Shown piece by piece: positions 54,031 to 64,000 of a DNA stretch of 64,000 nucleotides; the stretch's first letter is position 1, and every line of letters begins with the position of its first letter. The position numbers and the translations under genes were made by a program. Origin of the DNA: Dichetophora obliterata (lineage: Eukaryota; Arthropoda; Insecta; Diptera; Sciomyzidae); NCBI GenBank assembly GCA_963920525.1, contig OY986436.1:183085496-183149495 (forward strand), in the 5' to 3' direction. The notes under the pieces were generated by a model. It ran no database searches and had not been told where the DNA came from. It saw only the letters and a list, made by a program, of their open reading frames with translations.

Positions 54031-54773
54031 AAGAATGCTTAAAATAAAAAATAAAAATGTTCTTTTAATAAAATTTACACAGTGCTTTTGATTTATGGCA
54101 TAAAACAAGTGGAACAGTTATTTTGATTCACGTTGTATATGCTAGATATGGTCTTCAATGCAAAGTTGTGCAAAGATCACCTGCTGATTGCGTTATTGAA
54201 TATATTTTTATTACTGTGCAGAAATGATACAGTTCTTCTCGGAACCGTATACTGGCCTATTCGAAATGTTGAATTGACTGAGTTTATAACAGTAGTAGAC
54301 TATAATAGCAACATTTTAGTAGAAGATCATCAAGTCTCTAATATGTGTGGTCTTGGACTCTCTCCTGTTAATAATTCTACACCAACCCATTTTACAAAAA
54401 CAAGTAATACACTTCTGGATCTATTTTTTGTAAGTATCAAATCTAAAATCTTGTTTTGTAACTAAATTGCGGTTCCTGCCTCTTCGAAACATGATCTTAT
54501 ATTTATGACTTACGAAACAGAGCTAAATAACATCCCACAGCGATACAAGTACTGTGACTTTAAACACATTGATTACGTTCACCTTAGTACTGACGTTGAT
54601 GCGGTGGGGTGGAATCCAATCTACAGTATGAATTGTGTTTATGGTATAATTGTATTCCTGGAGATCAACATTAACTACTTATTTGAGAAACATGTACCCC
54701 TTAAAAGTAAATTGATAAGCAATCCTGAACGACCCTGGTTCGATGATCAAGTAAAATCACTGATAATCTGAAC

Positions 54774-55026
54774 CGTCTGATTTCCGACCTATAAGCTTGT
54801 TAACATCTCATTCTAAAGTCTGTGAATCACTAATGGCAGATCGGATCTCGCATAACCTTTGCGTTAATATGCTGCTGTCTCCCTTCCAGTCCGGTTTTCG
54901 TTCTGGACATAGTTGCTCAACTGCAGTAGTTAAAATCTTAGACGACATTCGAATATCCTTTCATAAAGAACATCTTACTTTACTCTGCCTTTTGGATTTT
55001 TCTAAAGCATTTGATACTGTAGATCA
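54774..55026 (+). pseudogene. LINE reverse transcriptase N-terminal piece
   Basis: Reads SDFRPISLLTSHSKVCESLM, then LLSPFQSGFRSGHSCSTAVV, then TLLCLLDFSKAFDTVD, ending inside motif A (catalytic Asp in LLDFSKAFD). About 200 residues of linker expected between the endonuclease and this region are missing, so a deletion lies near 54771. The palm motifs B and C are gone: an hAT-like relic begins at 55027. Confidence 0.8.
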
Positions 55027-55435
55027 GGGGTTCTCAACTGGTGTGGTGCGCCTCCCTAGGGGGCATGATCCATTTTCAAAGGGGGCCCCAGAAATTTTCA
55101 GCAAAGAATCTTCTGATTTCTTACCGTAACTCCCTTTCGTCAGAAAACTTAAAATATAAGTTAAGTTAAGAAGTGCGATTCATGTGCCAAAGGGCAGTTT
55201 TCTCTAATAATTTTTGAGGAGTTTTGGTCAAAATGCCGCTTAATTTATCCTCTGGTTAGTGCAGAGACATTACGCCTTTTAGTTCAGCTTTTTTCTACAT
55301 TTTTATGTGAGTCAAGCTTCTCAGCTTTATTAAATATAAAAACAAAAATAGGTCAAGACTTAATGTTGAAAATGATCTCAGGTGCACTTACTCAATCTAG
55401 TACAAATATAAAAAACCAAGTGATTTTTTGGGCCA
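55027..55435 (+). mobile_element. hAT-type transposon relic
   Basis: Begins CAGGGGTTCTCAACTGG, a classic hAT (Charlie/Tip100-type) left terminus. Near 55260-55400 a frame reads LRLLVQLFSTFLCESSFSAL, then LNIKTKIGQDL, the hATC dimerisation block (CExxFSxLxxIKTKxRxRL) at the C-terminus of hAT transposases of the ZBED/SCAND3-like type. No right terminus GAGAACCCCTG was found, so the end is deleted and the following LINE sequence is unrelated. Confidence 0.7.
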
Positions 55436-55439
55436 ATTT

Positions 55440-55860
55440 CAATATTTGTATACAAATTAAATTGAAAGCAGTCCAAATTAATTGGTTCACTGGGAGAAAT
55501 TCTACACTAAGCCTAGATTGTAAGCTTCTACTATACAACTCAATTCTAAAACCAATATGGTGGTACGGGATCCAATTATTTGGTACTGCCTCGGCTTTAA
55601 ATATAGAGAAAATTCAACGACAAGAAAATAAAATCCTTCGTATGGTTACAGCCGCTCCATGGTATGTTAAAAATTCGCGCATACACAATGCGCTAAACGT
55701 CCCGATGGTTAAAAATGTGTTTTTAAAACATGTAATAACATATACAAAGAAACTTGAGCTGCACTCAAACCCACTAGCCCGCAACATTCTAAATTATAGA
55801 AGCCACGCTCGTCTAAGAAGGAGGGACACTTTTGCTCTCAGCCGAACACAAGAGATGTGA
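55440..55860 (+). pseudogene. Jockey-type RT C-terminus
   Basis: Continuous frame: LKAVQINWFTGRNSTLSLDC, then KLLLYNSILKPIWWYGIQLF, then GTASALNIEKIQRQENKILR, then MVTAAPWYVKNSRIHNALNV, then ELHSNPLARNIL to a stop at 55860. The KxxxYxxxLKPIWxYGIQLWG and APWYVxNxxIHxDL blocks identify the Jockey clade and differ from the RT type cut at 55026, so a second LINE is spliced here. A short 3' region ends in AATAAATAATAAATGAAAAA near 55990. Confidence 0.82.
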
Positions 55861-56009
55861 TGGACAACCACAGAAGCAACCATAGAAACTAAATTTTTAA
55901 TAAATAATAATTTAGATCTAAGACTTGAATACTTATTGTTAGTTCAATCTACATATATTGAAGATGCAATAAATAATAAATGAAAAAAAAAATATAAATA
56001 AATTAGTTT

Positions 56010-56220
56010 AATGTGTTGTGGAGGTTTTTGACTATTAATGTTCAATTGCAATTTTTAAATGTAAACTAAAAATAAAATCTTTTCCCGACAATTTGTTACT
56101 TGTTTTAATAGAATATTTAACAATTTGTCAAAATAATTGAACATTAAAACATTTAACAATTAGTTTACATATAAAAATTGCGATAGAACAGTAACGGTTA
56201 AGAAGCCTTCACAACATATT
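56010..56220. mobile_element. 211-bp foldback MITE
   Basis: Arms of ~59 bp at 56010-56068 and 56160-56220 mirror each other (AATGTGTTGTGGAGG, then AATTGCAATTTTTAAATG, then AACTAA). It lies next to the A-rich tail of the Jockey-type LINE. Confidence 0.72.
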
Positions 56221-56369
56221 AAAACTAAATATAAAAACTATTTGATCAAAAAATTTGTCTACTATTTGTCAAACTAGCACATTTTTATATAAAGTTTTTT
56301 AAAATTTTTTTTTATCATAAATGTTGATGTTGTTTAAAAATTGTTTTTAAAAATTATAATAATTATATT

Positions 56370-57040
56370 TTTATACCCCCTCATTTAAGAAAAGTAATAG
56401 GGGTATATTAACTTTGTCACTCCTTTTGTAACGCCGATAATAAGGCGTGGCCGGTACAGAAAAGTATATATATTCTTGATCAGAGTCACTTCCTGAGTCG
56501 ATTTAGCCATGTCCGTCTGCGCGTCTGTACGTCTGTGGTCACGATAACAGCCGTCATTTTTTAGCTATTGTAAAGAAATTCAATATATAAGCTTTTTATT
56601 CAAAAATGGAGGTCAAGTTCGAAAATGAGCCGAATTGGATGAAAACCACACCTACCTCCCATATAAATCCACAAAAATTAATATAATGACTTCAAATTTT
56701 GCACAGAGTCTTTCAAATTTATAAAAAACTTTGAATATGAAATTTGTAAAAATGGGTTGAAAATCTCGTCTACCTCCTTTACAAAGTGACGTACCAAAAA
56801 CGGTAAAATCTCTTTCAATTCCACAAAAACTTATCTGATGACTTAAAATTTTGCACAGAAGCTTTAACCTTTAAAATGCATTTTTAGTATAACATATGTA
56901 AAAGTTGAATAAAGATCACGTCTACCTCCCTTACAGAGTGACGTACCCAAAACGGAAAAATCTCTTTCAATTCCACAAAAATTAATCTAATGACTTCAAA
57001 TTTTGCACAAAACCTTTAACAATTAATATAAACTTTAGGT
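56370..57040 (+). repeat. dipteran dispersed repeat with ~165-bp tandem units
   Basis: Starts TTTTATACCCCCTCATTTAA, then GGGTATATTAACTTTGTCAC, GAGTCGATTTAGCCATGTCC and GTCTG words, a phrase widely dispersed in fly genomes. It is followed by about three ~165-bp direct units, each with CTACCTCC, AGTGACGTACC, TCTTTCAATTCCACAAAAA and GACTTMAAATTTTGCACA. Non-coding. The superfamily is not assigned. Confidence 0.6.
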
Positions 57041-58930
57041 ATGAAATCATATCAAATACGATTTCGAGGTGTATTGTCTGCTGAATTTATTGCTGCATCA
57101 GGTGTTCCTCAAGGTAGCCACCTTGGTCCACTTCTGTTTATTTTAGCCATTAATGATGTAACCCACACCATCAAATACTCTCATCTGCTCATTTATGCAG
57201 ATGATATGAAAATATACAGAACAGTAGATTCTAAAGACAAATCAGTTCTACTCCAGTCTGATTTAAAATCCTTTGAAGTTTGGTGTTCTAGAAATAATAT
57301 GTTTCTTAATCCAGATAAATGCCAAGCTATGACCTTTTCGCGAAAAAGGACTAATTTAATTTTTGATTATAAGATAAAAGATACGGCTTTAAATCGTGTA
57401 GATTCTGTCAAAGATCTTGGTATATGCATGGATTCTAAGCTATCGTTTAGCGTTCATATTGATAGCATTTGTAAAAAAGCGTCTTCTAGGCTCGGTTTTA
57501 TAAAACGCTGGGCCAAAAAATTTAATAGTATGATTACAACGCTGTATTATTCAATTGTCCGTCCTCACTTGGAGTATGCAAGTCAAGTTTGGTCGCCAAG
57601 TTACAATGTACATGTTGAACGAATTGAAAGAATTCAAAAAAGTTTTGCTCGGTTTGCTCTAAGGGGCTTAAGTGGAACTGACACTTTAAATCTTCCTCCC
57701 TATGAGGATCTTTTAAAACTATTAAAAATGCAATCCTTAAATGAGAGAAGGAAGTCTGCTGATATCGTCTACTTCTACCAACTCATAACTGGTGGGTTCG
57801 ATTCACCGGAACTCCTAACTCTTATAAATTTTAACACTAAGCGTAGAAGCAGTAGAAATGCTAACAATTTAATTTACTTACCTTTTAGTAGCACAAATTA
57901 TGTGGGTAGAGTAGAGAGGTAATGTCGTGCACTCAACTTTAAAGTGCTCGTAAAGCCGTACATGACAAGCGAATACAACGAGTAAGCATCCGATCGAAAG
58001 ATAATTTGGTTGGTAACATTTATGTGTAACAATATTCGTGTAGCATGAAATCGTGTTAGTAGAAATAAAAAAAAAATGTGCACGACATTACCTTCCTCAA
58101 AGTAAAGGTATCAGAATGTGTGAAAAACGATAGGTAGTGATTCGATTCAAGAAGATATAGCATTATTGTTTATTTATTTATTATTGTTAATTATAAGGCA
58201 ATATACACAAGTCCGAAATATGATCAAAAAATACAATTTTATGAAAAGAAAAGTGAAAATAGGCAATTTGCTATATGAAACACGGAAAGAAACACAATAT
58301 TTTTTCAAAAAGTGCTTGACATTGAGAAAAAATTTTGGAAATTTTTATTTTGATTGTAGCGTTTTGTTATGGCTTCACGACTCCCTTGGTACACTAGGGC
58401 GACCGCGTTTCCTTCCCTTTTCTTTTCTGTATAGTGCACGACATTGCCCCACATCAAATGCACGACATTGCCCTAAAGGTCGTTTTCAAGGTTGACTTCG
58501 ACAAATCGGTAAAGAACAAAAATTTTTTCGATCACAATACATCTTTTTTTTTGGCGGAAAATTTGCTTTAAGAAAACACTTACCTGGTATATTTTCCTGC
58601 GAGACAAATAATTTTTCTGATCCGATAAAAAAACACTTTCGTCGTCCCGAGAACGTGCGATTTTTAAAAAACGTCGCACATATTGCCCTTACACATGGAT
58701 ATTGCTAGTATTGTATGCATGAGCTCTGTAGGTCAGTAGGCCCATACCTTACCAACGGCTGGTATATCATCCAATTTTTTATGCTAAAAAAGCCAGTGCA
58801 CGACATTACCCCCTTCTACTCTACTGCTCCTTTACATCGCATGAGTACCTTTGTTAACAACTGTAGCTTTTTTGATGTTAACTTATCGAAAGGTCAACTC
58901 AAAAGTAGATTGAAACTAATGTATGATTAG
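57041..58930 (+). pseudogene. Jockey/CR1-like LINE RT, interrupted near its C-terminus
   Basis: Open from 57041 to about 57903: GVPQGSHLGPLLFILAINDV (motif B), LLIYADDMKIYRT (catalytic YADD), SFEVWCSRNNMFLNPDK, SVKDLGICMDSKLSFSVHID, SSRLGFIKRWAKKFN and LEYASQVWSPSYN. The frame runs into a TIR insertion (57905-58825) and resumes as APLHRMSTFVNNCSFFDVNL to a stop at 58928-58930. The 5' part, including motif A, is absent: the LINE begins abruptly after the tandem repeat. With ~290 uninterrupted codons it is among the less decayed RTs here. Confidence 0.85.
57905..58825. mobile_element. TIR element with iterated GTGCACGACATTRCC
   Basis: The left end TAGAGTAGAGAGGTAATGTC and the right end GACATTACCCCCTTCTACTC are inverted. 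GGTAATGTCGTGCAC at 57918-57932 is mirrored as GTGCACGACATTACC at 58078-58092 and 58796-58810, with ATTGCC variants at 58434-58448 and 58459-58473. No transposase. It interrupts a LINE RT. Superfamily unknown. Confidence 0.72.
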
Positions 58931-59839
58931 ATCTATGTTAACGCATGGTTAGTTTTATGTCTTGTGTTGTCCCTGAGCCCAACTCATATTATAGTGGGTA
59001 AATTTTTCACACTTTGGATTGTTTTGGACCACTTTTATCTATGTATATCGTTGAGATATTTCAATGATATTAAGTTGGTTCTTAAGATAGTCTAATGTGG
59101 AGAAAGTGCGAAAAAACTGTATTAGCTGAACTCTATTGTTTGAGAGACACGTACGACCCTTGGGGCTATAGAAACCTGCCACCATATGCTCACAGATTGA
59201 AAGCCATTAACATAATGCCGTTGTCAACTAAAATATGATCGTTACTCTGTTCATGTTTTATATTTGATGTCATTGCCCGAAACATTGACAGCGAATATAT
59301 TTCCAAGAAAGTAACAATTATGACTCCGTAAAGAAGAACTAGGCACACAAGATTGCTGAGTGAATCATAGCACCACACCAAGTACGCTTGCAACGAACAC
59401 ATTAAGAGATGTTGTATGATATTTAATACTATCAGCGAGCACCTAACTACCTACCACCTATGTCTAAATACATATACAAGCGTTCCATTTCCAAACACCT
59501 CTTTCCACCTATCCTTGTAAAGATCACCATTCACCATCCATGCCTCATTGTTCCCTATTAATTATATGTTAACACAGTAGTGATAATAGTCTTCTTTTCT
59601 ACTATTATGTATAAAATATGTTAGTACGTAAGTTCCTTTTGTTTTTTCTTTTATTTTCTTCTTATCTTTCCTTTTTGACGTGTTCTTGATTCATGTCATT
59701 CAGGTGGGCGGATTACGCCCACTTCGATTAGCATATCTTTGTACACCAGAACAAGGAAGGGAGTGAGGAAAGAAAAAAACAACCTGTTAGTGTTAAATAA
59801 ATATACTGTTAGAATAAGTATATTCCCTGCTTGGAAAAA
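58931..59839. other. LINE 3' region and unassigned DNA
   Basis: Probably LINE 3' untranslated sequence at first (to about 59010), then AT-rich DNA with no recognised feature. CATTCAGGTGGGCGGATTACGCCCACTTCG near 59697 forms a short hairpin. Confidence 0.4.
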
Positions 59840-61472
59840 TCTATATATATAAAAATAAGTCCGTATATGTACGTCGCCGAACTACTCATAAACGCGTCGT
59901 GCGATTAGTAGTGGCCCATATATGGTTTATATGAAGTTTGGTTGAAATCCGAAAACGCATGTGTGTGCGGTGCGTATGTGAAGTGAGTGTGTTTTTGCCG
60001 CAGGCATTTTTTGTACCGCATACAGCATTCATTAGTATTGAATACATTTTGGTCGTTTTTTGTTTTTAGTTTTTTGAAATTTCTGATTTCCTTGCTATTA
60101 GCGACTATAAGATCACAGAGCAATATAGCATTGGCACTTGCATCGTCTGGAATAGCTGCGACGTTATTAGATGGTGATCGGACAGCCCATTCTGCACTTA
60201 AATTACCACTGAATATGAATGTAAATGAAAATTCCACCTGTAATGTTTCAAAAAATTTGGGAATGGGCAAAGTCTTGCAACAATGCAAATTAATAGTGTG
60301 GGATGAATGTACAATGGCCCATAAGAAATCAGTGGAAGCATTAGACAGGACATTGCAAGACTTGCGTAGTAATGATCAACAGATATTTGGTGGCGCTTTG
60401 ATTCTGTTGGCTGGTGATTTTCGTCAGACATTGCCTGTGATTCCCCGTTCAACACCAGCAGATGAATTAAAAGCATGTTTAAAGTCATCTCATTTATGGA
60501 GACATGTACAAATACTCAATTTGACTACAAATGTGCGAGTACAAATTCAAAACGATACATCGGCCGACACATTTCCAAGGCAACTGTTGGCAATAGGCAA
60601 TGGGCAATGGTCAACTTGCTGTTGACCGTGAAACTGGCTTTATCACTTTACCAGATAACTTTTGTAATATTGCACCGACAAAAGAAGAATTGGTGTCAAG
60701 TGTTTTTCCAAATATTGCAGAAAATTATCGCAATCATAATTGGTTAGCTGAAAGAGCTATACTGGCCGCTAAAAATAAAGACGTTGGTCAAATGAATGCA
60801 GACATTTTAACCCATGTTCCTGGCGAGGTTGTACCATATCAATCAGTTGACACGGTTACGAATAAAGACGACGCTGTTAATTATCCGACAGAATTTTTGA
60901 ATTCATTGGATTTACCCGGATTTCCACCTCATCGTTTACAATTGAAAGTGGGTGCTCCCATTATTATGCTTCGAAATATAAATCAACCACGATTATGCAA
61001 TGGGACAAGATTAGCGGTTAAAAAGGTCATGAACAATTTGATCGAAGCAACAATTTTAAAGGGGAAGTTTAAAGGTGAAGATGTATTGATTCCACGAATT
61101 CCAATGATTCCATCAGATTTACCTTTTGAATTCAAAAGACTACAGTTTCCAATACGTCTTGCATTTGCTATTACAATAAATAAAGCGCAAGGGCAATCGT
61201 TGGAATTGTGTGGAATTGATTTGATTGATATCCTTGCTTTTCACACGGCCAGTTATATGTTTCGTGCTCACGTGTTGGCAAGCCTTCAGTTCTCTTTATC
61301 TACACAACAACTCATGGCAAAACCAAGATAGTTTAAGTGATACATAGTCTAAGATTGTAAGAAACTAGAATTAAAAGTTGAATAATAAGGAACAAAACCA
61401 ACTTTATTAAAAACAAGTGTGTTTCTTTTCTTATTTTGTTTTGCCGTGCGAAGCAGGCACCGGGCCCGCTAG
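59840..61472 (+). mobile_element. Helitron, 1633 bp, both termini present
   Basis: The 5' end is TCTATATATATAAAAATAAG (59840, preceded by A). The 3' end is a short hairpin region (GTGCGAAGCAGGCAC, then CGGGCCCG) and CTAG at 61469-61472 followed by T. This fits Helitron insertion between A and T with TC and CTRR ends. The interior encodes only the helicase C-terminal two thirds. The Rep nuclease and Walker A region are deleted, so the copy is non-autonomous. Confidence 0.87.
60088..61336 (+). pseudogene. Helitron PIF1-like helicase, frameshifted
   Basis: PIF1-type helicase domain of a Helitron RepHel protein, which unwinds DNA during rolling-circle transposition. It begins within the domain: IRSQSNIALALASSGIAATL, then LIVWDECTMAHK (Walker B, DE), GALILLAGDFRQTLPVIPRS (motif III) and, after a frameshift, GAPIIMLRNIN, LCNGTRLAV and FAITINKAQGQSLELCGIDL (motif VI region). 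A 7-bp tandem duplication GGCAATG at 60596-60609 causes the first shift. A second near 61231 hides the end, which in another frame reads CFSHGQLYVSCSRVGKPSVL and ends at 61336. Walker A is missing. Confidence 0.9.
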
Positions 61473-63584
61473 TAAATAAATAAAAGTAAGTTTACATATA
61501 AGTATGAAATTTTAATAAGTACATGAAGTTGAAAATAAGTATGATACTTACAAATTAAGTATAGCTGGTAACATTATGTATGCAGGAATGTGAGATGCAT
61601 TGCGAAATTTAAGCAGTTCCAGACAAATTGCCAAAAACGCATTTAATATGCAGAAATAAGATATTTTGTATATTTTTCGTACTTATTGGTTTGACTTCTA
61701 AGTCAGAAATATTTTCTTCTTAAATTTTTAATAATTAAGTTGGTATGTATTAAGAAAAAACAAAAATAATCTAAAAATTAAAAAGAAGAAATGACAAAAT
61801 ACTTAAATTTTAGGATTTATAATTTTTAAATGGTTGCACGGAAAGCAGCAGGTATTTGCTAGTAAATAAATACTATAAATAAAATGTAAAAAATTTATTT
61901 AGGAAACCATGACGTGCTTTCAACAAATTTATGACAGTTGATCCAAAGCCGCTTAAAAAAATTTCAATTGCGCTTGTAACATGAAGAAAAAAATCTAGGA
62001 TCGTGCTGAACTGCATTCCGTGATGACTTTGAAGTGATTATCTTGCCAGCTTGAACAACTACTTTGGGCATTTTTGTTTTTGGACCAAATACTCCGTTGT
62101 GTGGCACGAGTGAGTCACTGGCGCGCGTTAAAGCTTATATAAATATGGGCGTGTAGTGCAGCGAGTATTTTAATTATTGCGGAGTTTGTTTTTTTTTTCC
62201 TTGCAACTTGGGTATCATGTTGCTTAAAGTTGAATGCACAGAATTGGCTTTAAATGAAACCTGGTGGCGACAAAGCTGAAGAAACCGGTAGCGTGGCTAC
62301 GAAGGTTGTTTTTGTTGACATCGATTTATAAAATGAGCTGTTGACAAGAAACTTTTCGGAATTATTAATACATATGTATGTATGTGAATAAGAAACACCA
62401 AATGTACGCGTATTTTTATATTTTTAGGAGTCAGCATGTCGCCGACTGCCATAATTCTGCAGACATCACGCCATAAACTGGTAGCAAAAAATTTCCCAAT
62501 TTTGTTAAAACTGTTTGTTGAAGTCAGCAAGTTGCGGTTCGTAGAACCCTTTCGAAGGTGGACTACGAGCAAATACTTGACGCTGCCACTTTTTTCACAC
62601 TTTTTTATTGTTGTTGCCCATGTTGTCAATTCCGTTTTTGTATTCTTCTACACTTACTCGATTTTTTTTTATATTTTTTGATGTACATAATTTTGCTTGT
62701 GGCATTTTTATGGCCAATTGCAGCTTTGGTAATTGCTCAAAGAGCTTTTGTCTCCGTCTCTGTGAGAGCTTCTTTTTCCGTGTCGTTTGACAATGCTTTG
62801 TTGCTCTATATATTTTTTGTGACTTTCTGCCAATTTTGCATACGATCTGTGTCGAAATATTTCCGTTACATATAAGAATCACGAGAGCGTAAGTGTGCCA
62901 TATTAAATGTCAACATTTACAAGCTCGTTCTTTGAGGTCGTTGCACAGGGATTATTTGTTTTGGCAACAGTTGCGAATAAGGTTTCTGCTGACATGTACT
63001 GTACATAGTTAGGTATTGAAAGCTGGAATTTGGTGATATATTCTACTTTACCAATTGCATCAGCAAAAAGAGTTATCGTAACATATTTTTTCCTTTATTC
63101 GTGCAATGTATATATGAAACAATTGTAGTGAGGTATCATCTTTGATTTGGCCGAAGTAAAAATACCCCCACGGCAATGTTTTATTTAGTATATTCAAAGT
63201 TATGAATGTTGTATTATTTAAATGACGTCACTATGTTTGAATATAATGTGTGATTTTTAATAAATTTTTGCAAATTTCCAACTCAGAGTAAGTGTTAAAT
63301 ATTAGACTTTGTGTCTAAAATATGAACTTATTAAATTTTTTTTTGTCAAATTTATAAAGGCTTAGCTATATTGATGTCGTCATTTTGAATGGAAGGTAGG
63401 CTAAGTTTTTATTCGATTTTGCAAAATATCAAACTCAAAGTGGTTGTTTAAATTAAAGTTAATGTGCAAAACATCAAGACATTGATTTAATTTTGGTTCA
63501 GTTTTCATAAATTTTCTGCTTTCATTTAGTCACTTCCCAGCTCACAATGAAACTTTTAACAAGTTATTGCTTGGCACATTTTCC
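61473..63584. other. unassigned DNA
   Basis: AT-rich, with a less AT-rich block at 62000-62300 and CTTTTGTCTCCGTCTCTGTG-type sequence near 62740. Overlapping open frames on both strands at 62300-62880 do not look like known proteins. No transposon ends were recognised. It may be host intergenic or intronic DNA. Confidence 0.4.
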
Positions 63585-63965
63585 CTTACAAGTCGAGATA
63601 GAGAAGTCCTTCACAACCTACCTCGTAGGAGGTATTGTTAACTGTAACGTGGGTTCCAAAGTGCTAGAACTGCTTGCTTTTTGACACCATTCAACTTGAC
63701 TTTTTTTTTAATCTGGAGAATGCTGCACTGACTTGGAACGTATTATTGTCAATGATATCGATGTCATCAGCATACGCAAGCAACATAACACTCTTGTAGA
63801 ATATTGTGTCATTACGTCTCAGATCTGCAGCTCGGATAATCTGCTCCATCCATAAGATTGAAAGAGTCGCACGATAAGGAATCACCTTATCTTAAACCTC
63901 GTTTGGTAACAAATGGTGGGAGAAGTCCTTCCCGATTTAAACTGCGCTGTTGGTGTTGCTCAGTG
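63585..63965 (-). pseudogene. RTE-like LINE reverse transcriptase fragment
   Basis: Minus-strand frame with NDTIFYKSVMLLAYADDIDI (catalytic YADD box preceded by the RGTIFxKSxQLLAYADDIDI-type sequence), then FQVSAAFSRL. After a poly-A-like frame break it reads HVTVNNTSYEV, equivalent to the block that follows the RT palm in this class. Upstream, NSAVxIGKDF and RATLSILWMEQIIRAADL are degenerate palm residues. The style differs from the Jockey/CR1-like RTs in this window and is closer to RTE-type LINEs; clade placement is tentative. Confidence 0.65.
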
Positions 63966-64000
63966 TCATACTGCTACTAGTCATCCTGTCGGATTAGTTT

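Larger units (their letters stand above)
53172..54135 (+). mobile_element. Tc1/mariner-like element, 964 bp
   Basis: TA at 53170-53171 and 54136-54137. The ends CAGCGTGAATCAAAGTAACA and TATTTTGATTCACGTTG are inverted over ~23 bp. It inserted in the LINE endonuclease at a TA and can be removed to restore the reading frame. It contains a degraded transposase and a (AAT)13 run. Confidence 0.82.
52974..54771 (+). pseudogene. LINE AP-type endonuclease split by a Tc1-like element
   Basis: The N-terminal part (52974-53171) reads ISHINAQSLGGKIDEFRYIF, then VDIVCVTET (the catalytic ET motif), then a TGA in place of the conserved Trp, then FNSYLNDELLKHDGFHLFRN. The C-terminal part (54138-54771) continues in frame as YARYGLQCKVV after removal of the insertion and one TA. 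It goes on, after frame breaks, with VLLGTVYWP (LGTVYRP type) and FTKTSNTLLDLFFVS. Downstream RPWFDDQVKSLI is the linker. The enzyme nicks target DNA for reverse transcription; this copy is inactive. Confidence 0.8.
47843..55026 (+). mobile_element. CR1/Jockey-like LINE carrying nested insertions
   Basis: ORF1 (47843-48243 plus 51249-51753), a gap with the foldback MITE, endonuclease (52974-53171 plus 54138-54771) and RT start (54774-55026) lie in order on the plus strand. Insertions removed from consideration are hAT-like 48245-51241, foldback 51851-52582 and Tc1-like 53172-54135. The RT is cut at its motif A by an hAT-like relic at 55027; the sequence after it belongs to another LINE. Confidence 0.75.

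Noticed and set aside
62136..62175. TATATAAATA box with possible downstream start site
   Set aside because: A TATA-like word is expected by chance in AT-rich DNA; no initiator or exon follows that I can support.
62297..62882. Four overlapping open frames on both strands
   Set aside because: Phe/Tyr- and Lys/Arg-biased translations of pyrimidine-rich DNA; no family pattern and no strand preference.
1..64000. CRISPR arrays, bacterial operons, rRNA genes, endogenous viral genes
   Set aside because: No regularly spaced repeat-spacer array, ribosomal sequence, gag/pol/env-type retroviral protein or bacterial gene organisation was seen; the sequence is eukaryotic.

Overview
The window looks like repeat-choked nuclear DNA of a higher fly (Diptera: Brachycera, possibly a tephritid fruit fly). 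The basis is high AT content, CAA/CAG-rich simple repeats, and the mix of Jockey/CR1-type LINEs, Tc1/mariner, piggyBac, PIF/Harbinger-like, hAT-like and Helitron remnants, tRNA-derived SINEs and foldback elements. I could not recognise one exon of an ordinary host gene. The protein-coding signal I can defend comes from transposable elements, nearly all broken. The species assignment is inference.

Layout. 0-5.2 kb: a tRNA-derived SINE with a perfect 14-bp target duplication, an internally deleted piggyBac relic, a MITE, a degraded IS630/Tc1-like element whose long inverted repeats are built from ~21-bp tandem units and which carries a 281-bp piggyBac MITE, and a foldback repeat. 5.2-8.5 kb: unassigned AT-rich DNA. 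8.5-11 kb: a tandem duplication, a LINE RNase H fragment, and two opposed 442-bp inverted-repeat elements, one holding a 344-bp MITE. 11.7-16.9 kb: two non-LTR retrotransposons on opposite strands, another RNase H tail and a second SINE. 16.9-20.2 kb: unassigned. 20.2-30.2 kb: another SINE head, a MITE enclosing a tRNA-like sequence, a decayed piggyBac with a 1-kb nested element, several MITEs, a Helitron 3' end and a ~500-bp palindrome.

32.0-36.0 kb is a foldback-type element split by a 3.0-kb piggyBac. This piggyBac is the most intact transposon in the window: TTAA target duplication, 13-bp terminal inverted repeats, and a 677-codon transposase frame interrupted by a single TAA. 37.4-40.8 kb holds a LINE fragment, Helitron-like repeats with a classic 3' hairpin terminus, and another foldback element. 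40.9-45.2 kb shows no recognised element and may be host non-coding DNA. 45.2-47.5 kb is a TTAA-flanked element with nested debris.

47.8-55.0 kb is one LINE (ORF1, then endonuclease, then reverse transcriptase) cut up by an hAT-like insertion that itself contains a nearly full-length mariner-like element, a foldback MITE, and a Tc1-like element. The pieces of ORF1 and of the endonuclease rejoin in frame when the insertions are removed. A second hAT-like relic, a Jockey-type RT tail, a further LINE with a TIR insertion, a 1.6-kb Helitron with both termini and a frameshifted helicase, and a distal LINE RT fragment fill 55-64 kb.

The most interesting signal is shared by three piggyBac-type elements of different sequence (2.4, 21.7-24.4 and 32.4-35.4 kb). 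Each has an 18-20-bp palindromic motif next to its right terminal repeat, with further copies at set distances. In the two larger elements those distances are nearly identical (~114/118 and ~347/349 bp) although the motif sequence has changed completely.
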